Below are positions 43,398-52,115 of a stretch of DNA of 64,000 nucleotides, one piece after another. Both the position numbers and the translations under genes were made by a program. The notes beneath the pieces were generated by a model. The model saw nothing but the letters and a program-made list of their open reading frames with translations. It searched no databases and was not told the origin of the DNA. Source of the stretch: Streptomyces sp. NBC_01549 (GTDB lineage Bacteria; Actinomycetota; Actinomycetes; Streptomycetales; Streptomycetaceae); assembly GCF_026339955.1 (NCBI RefSeq), contig NZ_JAPEPW010000001.1:2170001-2234000 (forward strand), written 5' to 3'. Each line of letters begins with the position of its first letter. Position 1 is the stretch's first letter.

Positions 43398-44032
43398 CGG
43401 TCCTCACCCACGGCGGGCGGGCGCACCAGGTCGCTCTGGAGGGCGGCGGCCGACGGACGCGGCGAGGAGCCGTAGCGCTCTCCCAGCGACTCTCGGGCGA
43501 TCTTCTCCTGGAGCTTGAGGATGCCCTGCAGCAACGCCTCGGGGCGGGGCGGGCACCCGGGGACGTAGACGTCCACCGGGATGATCTGGTCGACGCCCTT
43601 GGTGACGGAGTAGGAGTCCCAGTACGGGCCGCCGCAGTTGGAGCACGCGCCGAAGGAGATGACGTACTTCGGCTCCGGCATCTGCTCGTACAGGCGCTTG
43701 ACGGCCGGAGCCATCTTGTCCGTGACCGTGCCGGAGACGACCATCAGGTCGGCCTGGCGCGGACCCGGTGCGAACGGGATCACGCCGAGTCGGATGAAGT
43801 CGTGCCGGGCCATCGAGGCGGCGATGAACTCGATCGCGCAGCAGGCGAGCCCGAAGTTGAAGACCCAGAGCGAGTAGCGACGGCCCCAGTTCAGGACCAC
43901 CTTCATCGGTTCCGGGGCCAGCCGGGAGAGCGCGCCGAGCCGCTTCGGCTCGGGCAGCGGCACCGGTTCGGGCAGTACCACCGGCTCGGGCGGCGGCACC
44001 GGCTCGGAGGTCTTCGAGGGGGTCACGTCCAT
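43394..44032 (-). CDS. nuoB: NADH-quinone oxidoreductase subunit B
   Basis: A 212-residue protein with ATG at 44032, overlapping the nuoA end by 10 bp. The first 30 residues are a Pro/Glu-rich extension ([20 protein letters not shown]). The N2 cluster ligands are present: [18 protein letters not shown] and [11 protein letters not shown]. The C-terminus carries a short extra tail. NuoB holds the last cluster before quinone. Confidence 0.95.
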   Translation of the reverse strand: MDVTPSKTSEPVPPPEPVVLPEPVPLPEPKRLGALSRLAPEPMKVVLNWGRRYSLWVFNFGLACCAIEFIAASMARHDFIRLGVIPFAPGPRQADLMVVSGTVTDKMAPAVKRLYEQMPEPKYVISFGACSNCGGPYWDSYSVTKGVDQIIPVDVYVPGCPPRPEALLQGILKLQEKIARESLGERYGSSPRPSAAALQSDLVRPPAVGEDR

Positions 44033-44436
44033 GTCAGGACGCCCTTCTTGTATGCGTACAGCAGGCCCACGGCCAGGAAGCCGAGGAAGATGAACATCTC
44101 CACGAGGGTGGCCGCGCCGTAGCCGGGCGCGGCGAAGACGGTCGCCCAGGGGAAGAGGAAGATCGAGTCGACGGCGAAGATGACGTAGAGGAAGGCGTAG
44201 ACGTAGTAACGGACCTGGGTGTGGGCCCAGCCCTCGCCGACGGGGTCGACGCCGCACTCGTACGTCAGGAGCTTCTCGGGGGTCGGGACCACCGGCCGCA
44301 GCAGACGGCCCGCCCCGAAGGCGACGGCGACGAAGAGCACGCCGACGACTACGAGCAGTCCGACGACCGAGTACGACTGGAAGTAGCCCGCCGCGACGAC
44401 GGCCCCGGTGGCCGTGACAACGGTCGGTTCCGGCAC
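44023..44436 (-). CDS. nuoA: NADH-quinone oxidoreductase subunit A
   Basis: A 137-residue membrane protein with three helices, first gene of the cluster. The conserved loop [20 protein letters not shown] contains the family Cys, and [20 protein letters not shown] carries the helix 2 signature with its acidic residue. The promoter should lie between here and the divergent kinase at 44821. Confidence 0.95.
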   Translation of the reverse strand: MPEPTVVTATGAVVAAGYFQSYSVVGLLVVVGVLFVAVAFGAGRLLRPVVPTPEKLLTYECGVDPVGEGWAHTQVRYYVYAFLYVIFAVDSIFLFPWATVFAAPGYGAATLVEMFIFLGFLAVGLLYAYKKGVLTWT

Positions 44437-44820
44437 GTCAGCCCCTCACTCCCTGACCTCGTTGCGCCCGGCGCGCACGCCCCGTCGCGCACGCTGTGAT
44501 GCGCCCTGTTCGACGATCTGTACGGACGGGAGTCTAGGGCCTGCTAAAGAGACGGTAAGCAGCCCGTCACGCATTGGCTATCGGGGACATGTCACCGACT
44601 CGTCCGCCTCGCCCGGCGCCGGGTTCCCGGACTCGCCCGGCTCACGCGCCACCGGGTCCCCGTCCGCACCTCGCGGTCACTTCCCATTTCACCTCGCGAG
44701 CACAGCCAGGTACACCTCGCGGCGGTGTTCGCTTTCACCTCAAGGGGTGGGGTTTTCCCCAGTGGATCGTGGCGGTCGACCTCATGGCGCGGGGGCTCGC
44801 CGACGGGCAGGCTAGCGAAT

Positions 44821-46095
44821 ATGACCGAACGCATCACCCCTGTCGGCTCCGTCGGGCCATCGAACCCGCCGCAAGCCCCGCATGCCCCGGATGTGCCGGA
44901 TGCGCCCGACGCGCCGGACGAGTCGGCCGACAACGACCGGCTGCCTCCGGCACGCTTCGCCCTCGGCCGGCAGACGTGGAAGGAGATCGCGCATCTCCTC
45001 GCCAATCTGCCGGTCTCGATCGTCGGCTTCGTGTACGTCGTGACGCTCATCTCCATGGGCGCGGGGCTGGCGGTGACGGTGGTCGGGCTGCCGCTGCTCG
45101 CGGGCGGGCTGCTGGGCGCGCGGCTGCTGGGCCGGATGGAGCGGGCGCGGGCGCGCAAGCTGCTCGGCGTGCGGATCGACGAGCCGAGCCCGGTACTGGT
45201 GCGCCGGACGGGCTTCTTCTCCTGGTTGTGGTCGAGCCTGAGGGACTCGGTGGCCTGGCGGACGGTGCTGTACGACTTCATCCGGCTGCCGTGGGGCATC
45301 GTCACCTTCACCGTCACGCTCACGTCGTTGTTCCTGCTGTGGCCGGTACTGCCGTTCCTCGCCCGGGGGCTGACGAACGTGGACCGGGCCATGGTGCGCG
45401 GGCTGCTGTCGCCCTCGGACGAGTTGGAGCGGCGCATCGCCGAGCTGGAGTCGGACCGGGGGGTCGTGGTCGACACCGCCGCGGCGGACCTGCGGCGCAT
45501 CGAACGAGACCTGCACGACGGGGCGCAGGCACGGCTCGTCAACCTCGCGATGGGGCTCGGCCTGGCCAAGGAGAAGCTCCTTGAGGGCCAGGCCGACGAG
45601 ACCGTCGCGGCCATGGTCGACGAGGCGCACGGCGAGGTGAAGCTGGCCCTGCAGGAGCTGCGCGATCTGGCGCGCGGTATCCATCCCGCGGTCCTCACCG
45701 ACCGGGGCCTCGACGCGGCGCTGTCGTCGATCGCCTCGCGCTGCACCGTGCCGGTGAAGGTGACGGCCGACCTCGCGACGAGACCGGCCGCCGCGATCGA
45801 GGGCATCGCCTACTTCACCGTGTCCGAGCTGCTGCAGAACGTCAGCAAGCACAGTGGGGCGCGGTCCGCGTCCGTCGACGTGTGGCGGGCGGACGAGCGG
45901 CTGCTCATACAGGTCCGGGACGACGGGCGCGGTGGGGCGGCCCTCGACGGCGGTACGGGGATGGCGGGGCTCGCGGACCGGCTCGGTGCGGTGGACGGGC
46001 TGTTCCTCATCGACTCACCGCCCGGCGGGCCGACCACCATCACGGCGGAGCTGCCCTGGCGGAACCGGGGGGATGGGCAGGACGGGCGGGGCTGA
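44821..46095 (+). CDS. Sensor histidine kinase, NarX-like (HisKA_3), first of a pair
   Basis: A 424-residue protein with start ATG 44821. A disordered Pro/Asp-rich leader precedes four membrane helices in two pairs (PVSIVGFVYVVTLISMGAGL and PWGIVTFTVTLTSLFLLWPV among them), a streptomycete sensor domain without a large extracellular loop. The phosphoacceptor box is RRIERDLHDGAQARLVNLAM, and the ATPase has LLQNVSKHS and VRDDGRGGAA. DNA at 45441-45560 is nearly identical to the second kinase at 47115-47234. The partner regulator is probably the one at 48070. Confidence 0.92.
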   Translation: MTERITPVGSVGPSNPPQAPHAPDVPDAPDAPDESADNDRLPPARFALGRQTWKEIAHLLANLPVSIVGFVYVVTLISMGAGLAVTVVGLPLLAGGLLGARLLGRMERARARKLLGVRIDEPSPVLVRRTGFFSWLWSSLRDSVAWRTVLYDFIRLPWGIVTFTVTLTSLFLLWPVLPFLARGLTNVDRAMVRGLLSPSDELERRIAELESDRGVVVDTAAADLRRIERDLHDGAQARLVNLAMGLGLAKEKLLEGQADETVAAMVDEAHGEVKLALQELRDLARGIHPAVLTDRGLDAALSSIASRCTVPVKVTADLATRPAAAIEGIAYFTVSELLQNVSKHSGARSASVDVWRADERLLIQVRDDGRGGAALDGGTGMAGLADRLGAVDGLFLIDSPPGGPTTITAELPWRNRGDGQDGRG

Positions 46096-46380
46096 GGGGG
46101 CGGGAGGTACGGGCGGGACTGGCGGGGTGGGCAGGACAGGCGGGGCGGGCAGGACAGGCGGGGCGGGCAGGACGGGCGGGGCGCGACTGGTTCGTACGGC
46201 CGTGGTTCCCGCGTCTCCCGTGCTTCCCGCGTTTCCCGCGCTTTCCGGGCGGACGCCGGTCTCCGAGGTAGGGAAAACCCCCGTTCCAAGACGCCGACCC
46301 GCTCCATGGTCGGGAAGGGCCGGGCGCAGCAGGGTGGGAGTACGAGGCGGCGAGCAGGACAAGTAGAACGGACGACACCG
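46096..46380. other. Intergenic region with 18-bp tandem repeat
   Basis: Lies between the two kinase genes. Three copies of GGCGGGGCGGGCAGGACA (first with one change) plus a 9-bp partial copy occupy 46121-46183. The remainder shows no gene. Confidence 0.7.
46121..46183. repeat. Tandem repeat, 18 bp x 3.5
   Basis: Units at 46121-46138, 46139-46156 and 46157-46174 differ at single positions; a partial unit follows. Purine-skewed G-rich DNA that could form unusual structure on the plus strand. Confidence 0.85.
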
Positions 46381-47736
46381 ATGGCGACGGAGTACGGACA
46401 GGGGTACGGGTACCCGAGCGGGCCCGGATTCCGCGGGGCGGGTGCCGAGGAGCGGCGGCACCGTCTCCCGGCACCGCTGCGGGCGCCGATCGAGGCCCGC
46501 AGCTGGCGTGAGTTCGGCTATGTGATGCTGAGCCTGCCTCTCGGCCTCATCATGTTCACGTTCGCCGTCACGATGTTCTCGCTCGGCATGGGGCTGCTGA
46601 TCACGTTCCTGGGCATCCCGGTGCTCGCCGCGGCCCTCGCCGGCTGCCGCGGATTCGGCGCGTTGGAGCGTGCGCGGGCGCGCGGGTTGCTCGGGATCGA
46701 GGTGGCGGCGCCGGAGCCCCTGCGGGTGCGGAAGCACGGGGCGATGGCGTGGATGGGGGCGGTCCTCAAGAACGGTCCGGCGTGGCGGCATCTGCTGTAC
46801 GCGGTGGTGCAGTTCCCGTGGTCGGTGTTCTCGTTCATGGTGTCGCTGAGCTTCTGGGCGTACGGCTGGGCGATGCTGACGTATCCGCTGTGGTTCTGGC
46901 TCTTTCCGGTGTACGGCGGGCAGGGCGGCCTGCAGCTCTACGGCGACGAAACGCACGGCATCTACCTCGACAACCCCTTCGAGATCACCGTCACCGCGCT
47001 GCTGGGGCTGCTGATCACGATGGCCACGCCGTGGATCGTGCGGGCGCTGACCACGGTGGACCGGGTGATGGTGGCGGGGCTGCTCGGGCCGTCGCGGCTG
47101 GCGAGCCGGGTCGTCGAGCTGGAGTCGGACCGGGGGGTCGTGGTCGACGCCGCCGCGGCGGACCTGCGGCGCATCGAACGAGACCTGCACGACGGGGCGC
47201 AGGCACGGCTCGTCAACCTCGCGATGGGGCTCGGGCTGGCCAAGGAGAAGCTCACCGAGGATCCGCAGGCCGCGGCGCGGATGGTGGACGAGGCGCACGG
47301 TGAGGTGAAGACGGCGTTGCAGGAGCTGCGGGATCTGGCGCGCGGGATTCATCCGGCCGTGCTGACCGATCGTGGGCTGGATGCGGCGCTGTCCTCGGTG
47401 GCCTCGCGGTGCACCGTGCCGGTGCAGGTGGATGTGGATCTTCCCGCTCGGCCCGCGCCGGCGATCGAGGGGATCGCGTACTTCACCGTTTCCGAGCTTC
47501 TGCAGAACATCAGTAAGCACGCGCGGGCGACGCGGGCCACGGTCGATGTGTGGCGGGTCGAGAACCGGTTGATGCTTCAGGTTGTCGACGATGGTGTGGG
47601 TGGGGCGGACGTTTCCGGTGGGTCCGGGCTTGCGGGGCTGGCGGAGCGGCTCGGTGCGGTGGACGGGATTCTGGTGGTGGACTCGCCTGTGGGTGGGCCT
47701 ACTCGGATTACGGCGGAGTTGCCCTGGCGGGGGTGA
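46381..47736 (+). CDS. Sensor histidine kinase, NarX-like (HisKA_3), second of a pair
   Basis: A 451-residue paralogue of the preceding kinase, start ATG 46381 (MATEYGQGYGYPSG). Same layout: membrane sensor with four helices (SLPLGLIMFTFAVTMFSLGM and others), but with a longer middle loop (GGQGGLQLYGDETHGIYLDN) than the first kinase. It has the same phosphoacceptor box RRIERDLHDGAQARL and ATPase motifs LLQNISKHA and VVDDGVGGAD. The longer loop suggests a different signal. It lies directly upstream of the NarL-type regulator. Confidence 0.92.
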   Translation: MATEYGQGYGYPSGPGFRGAGAEERRHRLPAPLRAPIEARSWREFGYVMLSLPLGLIMFTFAVTMFSLGMGLLITFLGIPVLAAALAGCRGFGALERARARGLLGIEVAAPEPLRVRKHGAMAWMGAVLKNGPAWRHLLYAVVQFPWSVFSFMVSLSFWAYGWAMLTYPLWFWLFPVYGGQGGLQLYGDETHGIYLDNPFEITVTALLGLLITMATPWIVRALTTVDRVMVAGLLGPSRLASRVVELESDRGVVVDAAAADLRRIERDLHDGAQARLVNLAMGLGLAKEKLTEDPQAAARMVDEAHGEVKTALQELRDLARGIHPAVLTDRGLDAALSSVASRCTVPVQVDVDLPARPAPAIEGIAYFTVSELLQNISKHARATRATVDVWRVENRLMLQVVDDGVGGADVSGGSGLAGLAERLGAVDGILVVDSPVGGPTRITAELPWRG

Positions 47737-48069
47737 ACCGGGGGGTGCCGGGTGGGGTGTTCTCGCCCCCGCCGCCCCTACCCGTCCCATCCCCTGGGGC
47801 TCCGCCCCAGACCCCGCCAGGGGCGCTGCCCCTGCACCCCACCAGTTCGAAATCACCGCCCCCAGAAAAAACCCACCCGGAGACAAAAGTGCATCCCCCG
47901 TATTCCCCTTCCCTCCGTCCCGTTGATTCCCGTTGATTCCCGTTGATTGCCCTTGATTCCCCTTGCTCGGGCGCGGGTCGGTCCGAATGCTGGGATGCTG
48001 AGGGCTGATGTGTGAGCGGGGACGTGGTGTCCGGCGTGGGCCGGGGACGGGTGTGGGGGGCCGAGAATC
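47737..48069. other. Intergenic region with two repeat types
   Basis: Contains a 28-bp string at 47766-47793 (CCCCCGCCGCCCCTACCCGT and on) that is repeated exactly at 56205-56232, then four 10-bp units (CGTTGATTCC and variants) at 47921-47960. No gene is visible. The response-regulator start at 48070 follows a GGGG-rich stretch with a weak ribosome binding site. Confidence 0.65.
47921..47960. repeat. Tandem repeat, 10 bp x 4
   Basis: CGTTGATTCC, CGTTGATTCC, CGTTGATTGC and CCTTGATTCC lie head to tail about 110 bp upstream of the response-regulator gene. The 10-bp period places each unit on the same helix face, so it could be a protein-binding array; it could equally be slippage. Confidence 0.75.
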
Positions 48070-48741
48070 GTGGAGGACAGGGTGCGGGTGGTCATCGCCG
48101 AGGATTCAGTGCTGCTCAGGGAGGGCCTGACCCGGTTGTTGACCGACCGCGGGCACGACGTCGTGGCCGGTGTCGGGGACGGCGACGCGCTGATCAAGAC
48201 CATCACCGACCTGGCGGCCCAGAACGCGCTGCCGGACGTCGTGGTCGCCGACGTGCGGATGCCGCCGACGCACACCGACGAGGGCGTGAAGGCGGCCGTG
48301 CAGCTGCGCAAGCACCATCCCGGGGTGGGGGTGCTGGTGCTCTCGCAGTACGTGGAGGAGCGCTACGCCACCGAACTGCTGGCCGGTTCCAGCCGTGGCG
48401 TCGGCTATCTGCTCAAGGACCGCGTCGCGGAGGTTCGCGAGTTCGTGGACGCGGTGGTGCGGGTGGCCCAGGGGGGTACCGCGCTGGACCCGGAAGTGGT
48501 CGCGCAGCTGCTCGGGCGCAGTCGCAAACAGGATGTGCTGGCCGGGCTCACCCCGCGGGAGCGGGAGGTCCTAGGACTTATGGCCGAGGGGCGCACCAAT
48601 TCGGCGATCGCCCGGCAGCTCGTGGTGAGTGACGGAGCGGTCGAGAAACACGTCAGCAATATCTTTCTGAAACTCGGGCTGTCCCCGAGCGACGGGGATC
48701 ACCGGCGTGTTCTCGCCGTCCTCACGTATCTGAACTCCTGA
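48070..48741 (+). CDS. NarL/FixJ-family response regulator
   Basis: A 223-residue protein from GTG 48070. The receiver domain has the acidic pair ED at 11-12, phosphoacceptor Asp61 in VVVADVRMPP, and Lys in YLLKDRV. The C-terminal LuxR-type helix-turn-helix reads LTPREREVLGLMAEGRTNSA, then SDGAVEKHVSNIFLKLGL. It is the only regulator near two kinases, so both may signal to it. Whether it regulates nuo or kor on either side is unknown. Confidence 0.93.
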   Translation: MEDRVRVVIAEDSVLLREGLTRLLTDRGHDVVAGVGDGDALIKTITDLAAQNALPDVVVADVRMPPTHTDEGVKAAVQLRKHHPGVGVLVLSQYVEERYATELLAGSSRGVGYLLKDRVAEVREFVDAVVRVAQGGTALDPEVVAQLLGRSRKQDVLAGLTPREREVLGLMAEGRTNSAIARQLVVSDGAVEKHVSNIFLKLGLSPSDGDHRRVLAVLTYLNS

Positions 48742-49056
48742 GGGACTGACACTGGGTCAGCCGACCGGAATCCCCCGCGAGGCACAGGGGCGCCCGACAC
48801 GGCACCGGAGCGGCACCAGCGCGGCGCGAGACCGGCACGAGACCGGCACGAGAACCAAAGGATGAGGTGGAAGCGTCTTCCAGAGGAGCGTCGGGGGCGA
48901 GTAAGTCATGACAATTCAGGGCGTCGAACCGTCTCAAAATGGTGTCCATCATGCGAACGGCCGAGGGAAGGCGACCCTTACAGACGTAGGGTTGGTCCTG
49001 GGAAGGTCTGCGGGAAGGCCGCTCCCAGACAGCCGCCTCGAAGGAGGTCCAGTTAA
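48742..49056. other. Intergenic region upstream of korA
   Basis: A 315-bp gap without a supported gene. An AT-richer stretch near 48905-48960 probably contains the kor promoter. The korA ribosome binding site GGAGG lies at about 49039-49043. Confidence 0.5.
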
Positions 49057-50988
49057 GTGACCAGCCAGGTCAGTAGCCCAGCGGAGCATGCCGACGGAGC
49101 CGTCGTAGGAGAACAGCGCAAACCGGCGAGGGCAAAGGAAACTCGCCGGCTCGACCGGGTGATCATCCGGTTCGCGGGTGACTCCGGTGATGGAATGCAA
49201 CTCACCGGCGACCGCTTCACCTCCGAAACGGCGTCCTTCGGCAACGATCTTTCCACGCTGCCGAACTTCCCCGCCGAAATCCGAGCGCCCGCAGGCACAC
49301 TGCCGGGCGTTTCTTCATTTCAGCTGCATTTCGCGGACCATGACATCCTCACGCCCGGTGACGCGCCGAATGTCCTGGTAGCCATGAACCCGGCCGCCCT
49401 GAAGGCGAACATCGGTGATGTGCCGCGTGGCGCGGAGATCATCGTCAACACGGACGAGTTCACCAAGCGGGCGATGGCGAAGGTCGGCTACGCCGCCAGC
49501 CCGCTGGAGGACGGTTCGCTGGACGGGTACGCCGTCCATCCGGTCCCGCTGACGACGATGACGGTCGAGGCGCTCAAGGAGTTCGAGCTGTCCCGCAAGG
49601 AGGCCGAGCGCAGCAAGAACATGTTCGCGCTGGGGCTTCTGTCGTGGATGTATCACCGGCCCACCGAGGGCACGGAGAAGTTCCTGCAGACCAAGTTCGC
49701 GAAGAAGCCCGAGATCGCCGCCGCCAACATCGCCGCGTTCCGGGCGGGCTGGAACTTCGGCGAGACGACGGAGGACTTCGCGGTCTCGTACGAGGTCGCT
49801 CCGGCCACCAAGACCTTCCCGACCGGCACCTACCGCAACATCTCCGGGAACCTGGCCCTGTCGTACGGCCTGATCGCCGCCTCCAAGCAGGCGGACCTGC
49901 CCCTCTACCTGGGCTCTTACCCGATCACCCCCGCCTCCGACATCCTGCACGAGCTCAGCAAGCACAAGAACTTCGGCGTGCGCACCTTCCAGGCCGAGGA
50001 CGAGATCGCGGGCATCGGCGCCGCCCTGGGCGCGGCCTTCGGCGGCTCCCTCGCCGTCACCACCACCTCCGGGCCGGGCGTGGCACTGAAGTCGGAGACC
50101 ATCGGGCTCGCGGTCTCCCTGGAACTGCCACTGCTGGTCATCGACATCCAGCGCGGCGGGCCGTCCACGGGTCTGCCGACGAAGACGGAACAGGCGGACC
50201 TGCTCCAGGCGATGTACGGGCGCAACGGAGAGGCCCCGGTCCCGGTGGTCGCCCCGTGCACACCGGCCGACTGCTTCGGCGCCGCCCTGGAGGCGGCCCG
50301 GATCGCCCTCACCTACCGCACCCCCGTCCTCCTCCTGTCCGACGGCTACCTGGCCAACGGCTCCGAGCCGTGGCGGATCCCGGAGGTCGACGAACTCCCG
50401 GATCTGCGGGTGCAGTTCGCGCAGGGCCCGAACCACACGCTGGACGACGGCACGGAAGTGTTCTGGCCGTACAAGCGCGACCCGCAGACCCTGGCCCGCC
50501 CCTGGGCGATCCCGGGCACACCGGGGCTCGAACACCGCATCGGCGGCATCGAGAAGCAGGACGGCACGGGCAACATCTCCTACGACCCCGCCAACCACGA
50601 CTTCATGGTCCGCACCCGCCAGGCGAAGATCGACGGCATCGATGTCCCGGACATCGAGGTCGACGACCCCTCCGGCGAGGCCAACACCCTCGTGCTGGGC
50701 TGGGGTTCGACGTACGGACCCATCACCGCGGCGGTACGGCGGCTGCGGGCGGCCGGGGAGAACATCGCGCAGGCCCATCTGCGCCACCTCAACCCCTTCC
50801 CCCGGAATCTCGGAGCGGTGCTGGGGCGTTACGAGAAGGTGGTGATCCCCGAGATGAACCTCGGCCAGCTCGCCACTCTCGTCCGGGCGAAGTACCTGGT
50901 CGACGCGCACTCCTACAACCAGGTCAACGGTATGCCGTTCAAGGCCGAACAGCTCGCCACGGCGCTCAAGGAGGCCATCGATGGCTGA
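49057..50988 (+). CDS. korA: 2-oxoacid:ferredoxin oxidoreductase, fused gamma/alpha subunit
   Basis: A 643-residue protein from GTG 49057. The N-terminal gamma domain begins RVIIRFAGDSGDGMQLTGDR (residues about 33-52). The alpha domain starts near residue 255 with GNLALSYGLIAASKQ and LGSYPITPASDILHEL, whose YPITPxS motif contacts the thiamine cofactor across the interface. The C-terminal domain has TLVLGWGSTYGPITAAVRRL. With KorB it converts 2-oxoglutarate plus CoA to succinyl-CoA, reducing ferredoxin. It overlaps korB by 8 bp. Confidence 0.95.
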   Translation: MTSQVSSPAEHADGAVVGEQRKPARAKETRRLDRVIIRFAGDSGDGMQLTGDRFTSETASFGNDLSTLPNFPAEIRAPAGTLPGVSSFQLHFADHDILTPGDAPNVLVAMNPAALKANIGDVPRGAEIIVNTDEFTKRAMAKVGYAASPLEDGSLDGYAVHPVPLTTMTVEALKEFELSRKEAERSKNMFALGLLSWMYHRPTEGTEKFLQTKFAKKPEIAAANIAAFRAGWNFGETTEDFAVSYEVAPATKTFPTGTYRNISGNLALSYGLIAASKQADLPLYLGSYPITPASDILHELSKHKNFGVRTFQAEDEIAGIGAALGAAFGGSLAVTTTSGPGVALKSETIGLAVSLELPLLVIDIQRGGPSTGLPTKTEQADLLQAMYGRNGEAPVPVVAPCTPADCFGAALEAARIALTYRTPVLLLSDGYLANGSEPWRIPEVDELPDLRVQFAQGPNHTLDDGTEVFWPYKRDPQTLARPWAIPGTPGLEHRIGGIEKQDGTGNISYDPANHDFMVRTRQAKIDGIDVPDIEVDDPSGEANTLVLGWGSTYGPITAAVRRLRAAGENIAQAHLRHLNPFPRNLGAVLGRYEKVVIPEMNLGQLATLVRAKYLVDAHSYNQVNGMPFKAEQLATALKEAIDG

Positions 50989-52060
50989 GACGACCACAGG
51001 AAGCGCGGACACGATCGAGTCACTCACTCTGGTGCCCAAGGCCGAGGCCAGGCAGTCCATGAAGGACTTCAAGTCCGATCAGGAAGTGCGCTGGTGCCCC
51101 GGTTGCGGTGACTACGCGATCCTGGCCGCCGTGCAGGGCTTCATGCCCGAGCTCGGCCTCGCCAAGGAGAACATCGTCTTCGTGTCGGGCATCGGCTGCT
51201 CGTCCCGCTTCCCGTACTACATGAACACGTACGGCATGCACTCCATCCACGGCCGCGCACCCGCCATCGCGACGGGCCTCGCCTCCAGCAGGCGGGACCT
51301 GAGCGTGTGGGTGGTGACCGGTGACGGGGACGCCCTCTCCATCGGCGGCAACCATCTGATCCACGCGCTGCGCCGCAACGTGAACCTGAAGATCCTGCTG
51401 TTCAACAACCGGATCTACGGCCTCACCAAGGGCCAGTACTCGCCGACCTCCGAGGTCGGCAAGATCACCAAGTCGACGCCGATGGGTTCGCTGGACGCGC
51501 CCTTCAACCCGGTGTCCCTGGCCATCGGCGCGGAGGCGTCCTTCGTGGCCCGGACCGTGGACTCCGACCGCAAGCACCTCACCGACGTACTGCGGCAGGC
51601 CGCCGCCCACCCGGGCACGGCGCTGGTGGAGATCTACCAGAACTGCAACATCTTCAACGACGGCGCCTTCGAGGTCCTCAAGGACAAGCAGCAGGCCGAG
51701 GAGGCGGTGATCCGTCTCGAACACGGGCAGCAGATCCGCTTCGGCGCGGACCGCGCCAAGGGTGTCGTACGGGATCAGCTGACCGGTGACCTGAAGGTCG
51801 TCACCGTCACCCCGGAGAACGAGGCACAGATCCTGGTCCACGACGCCCACTCCGCGTCCCCGACCACGGCCTTCGCGCTCTCCCGGCTGGCCGACCCGGA
51901 CACCCTGCACCACACCCCGATCGGCGTCCTGCGCTCCGTCGAGCGGCCGGTCTACGACACCCAGATGGCCGACCAGCTCGACACGGCCATCGAACAGAAC
52001 GGCAAGGGCGACCTCGCGACGCTCCTCGCGGGCGGGGACACCTGGACGGTCGTCGGCTGA
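50981..52060 (+). CDS. korB: 2-oxoacid:ferredoxin oxidoreductase, beta subunit
   Basis: A 359-residue protein from ATG 50981. Thiamine-diphosphate and cluster motifs are VRWCPGCGDYAILAAVQ, ISGIGCSSRFPYY-type (GIGCSSRFPYY), and GDGDALSIGGNHLIHALRRN ending ILLFNN (the GDG-NN magnesium/ThDP motif). The cysteines of CPGC, GCSS and the later YQNCNIFN can hold one [4Fe-4S] cluster. It forms the heterotetramer with KorA. Confidence 0.95.
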   Translation: MAETTTGSADTIESLTLVPKAEARQSMKDFKSDQEVRWCPGCGDYAILAAVQGFMPELGLAKENIVFVSGIGCSSRFPYYMNTYGMHSIHGRAPAIATGLASSRRDLSVWVVTGDGDALSIGGNHLIHALRRNVNLKILLFNNRIYGLTKGQYSPTSEVGKITKSTPMGSLDAPFNPVSLAIGAEASFVARTVDSDRKHLTDVLRQAAAHPGTALVEIYQNCNIFNDGAFEVLKDKQQAEEAVIRLEHGQQIRFGADRAKGVVRDQLTGDLKVVTVTPENEAQILVHDAHSASPTTAFALSRLADPDTLHHTPIGVLRSVERPVYDTQMADQLDTAIEQNGKGDLATLLAGGDTWTVVG

Positions 52061-52115
52061 GCGAGCCGATCGTTCGAGGCGCTCTTCTAGGCGCTAATTC
52101 TAGGCGCTCTTCTAG

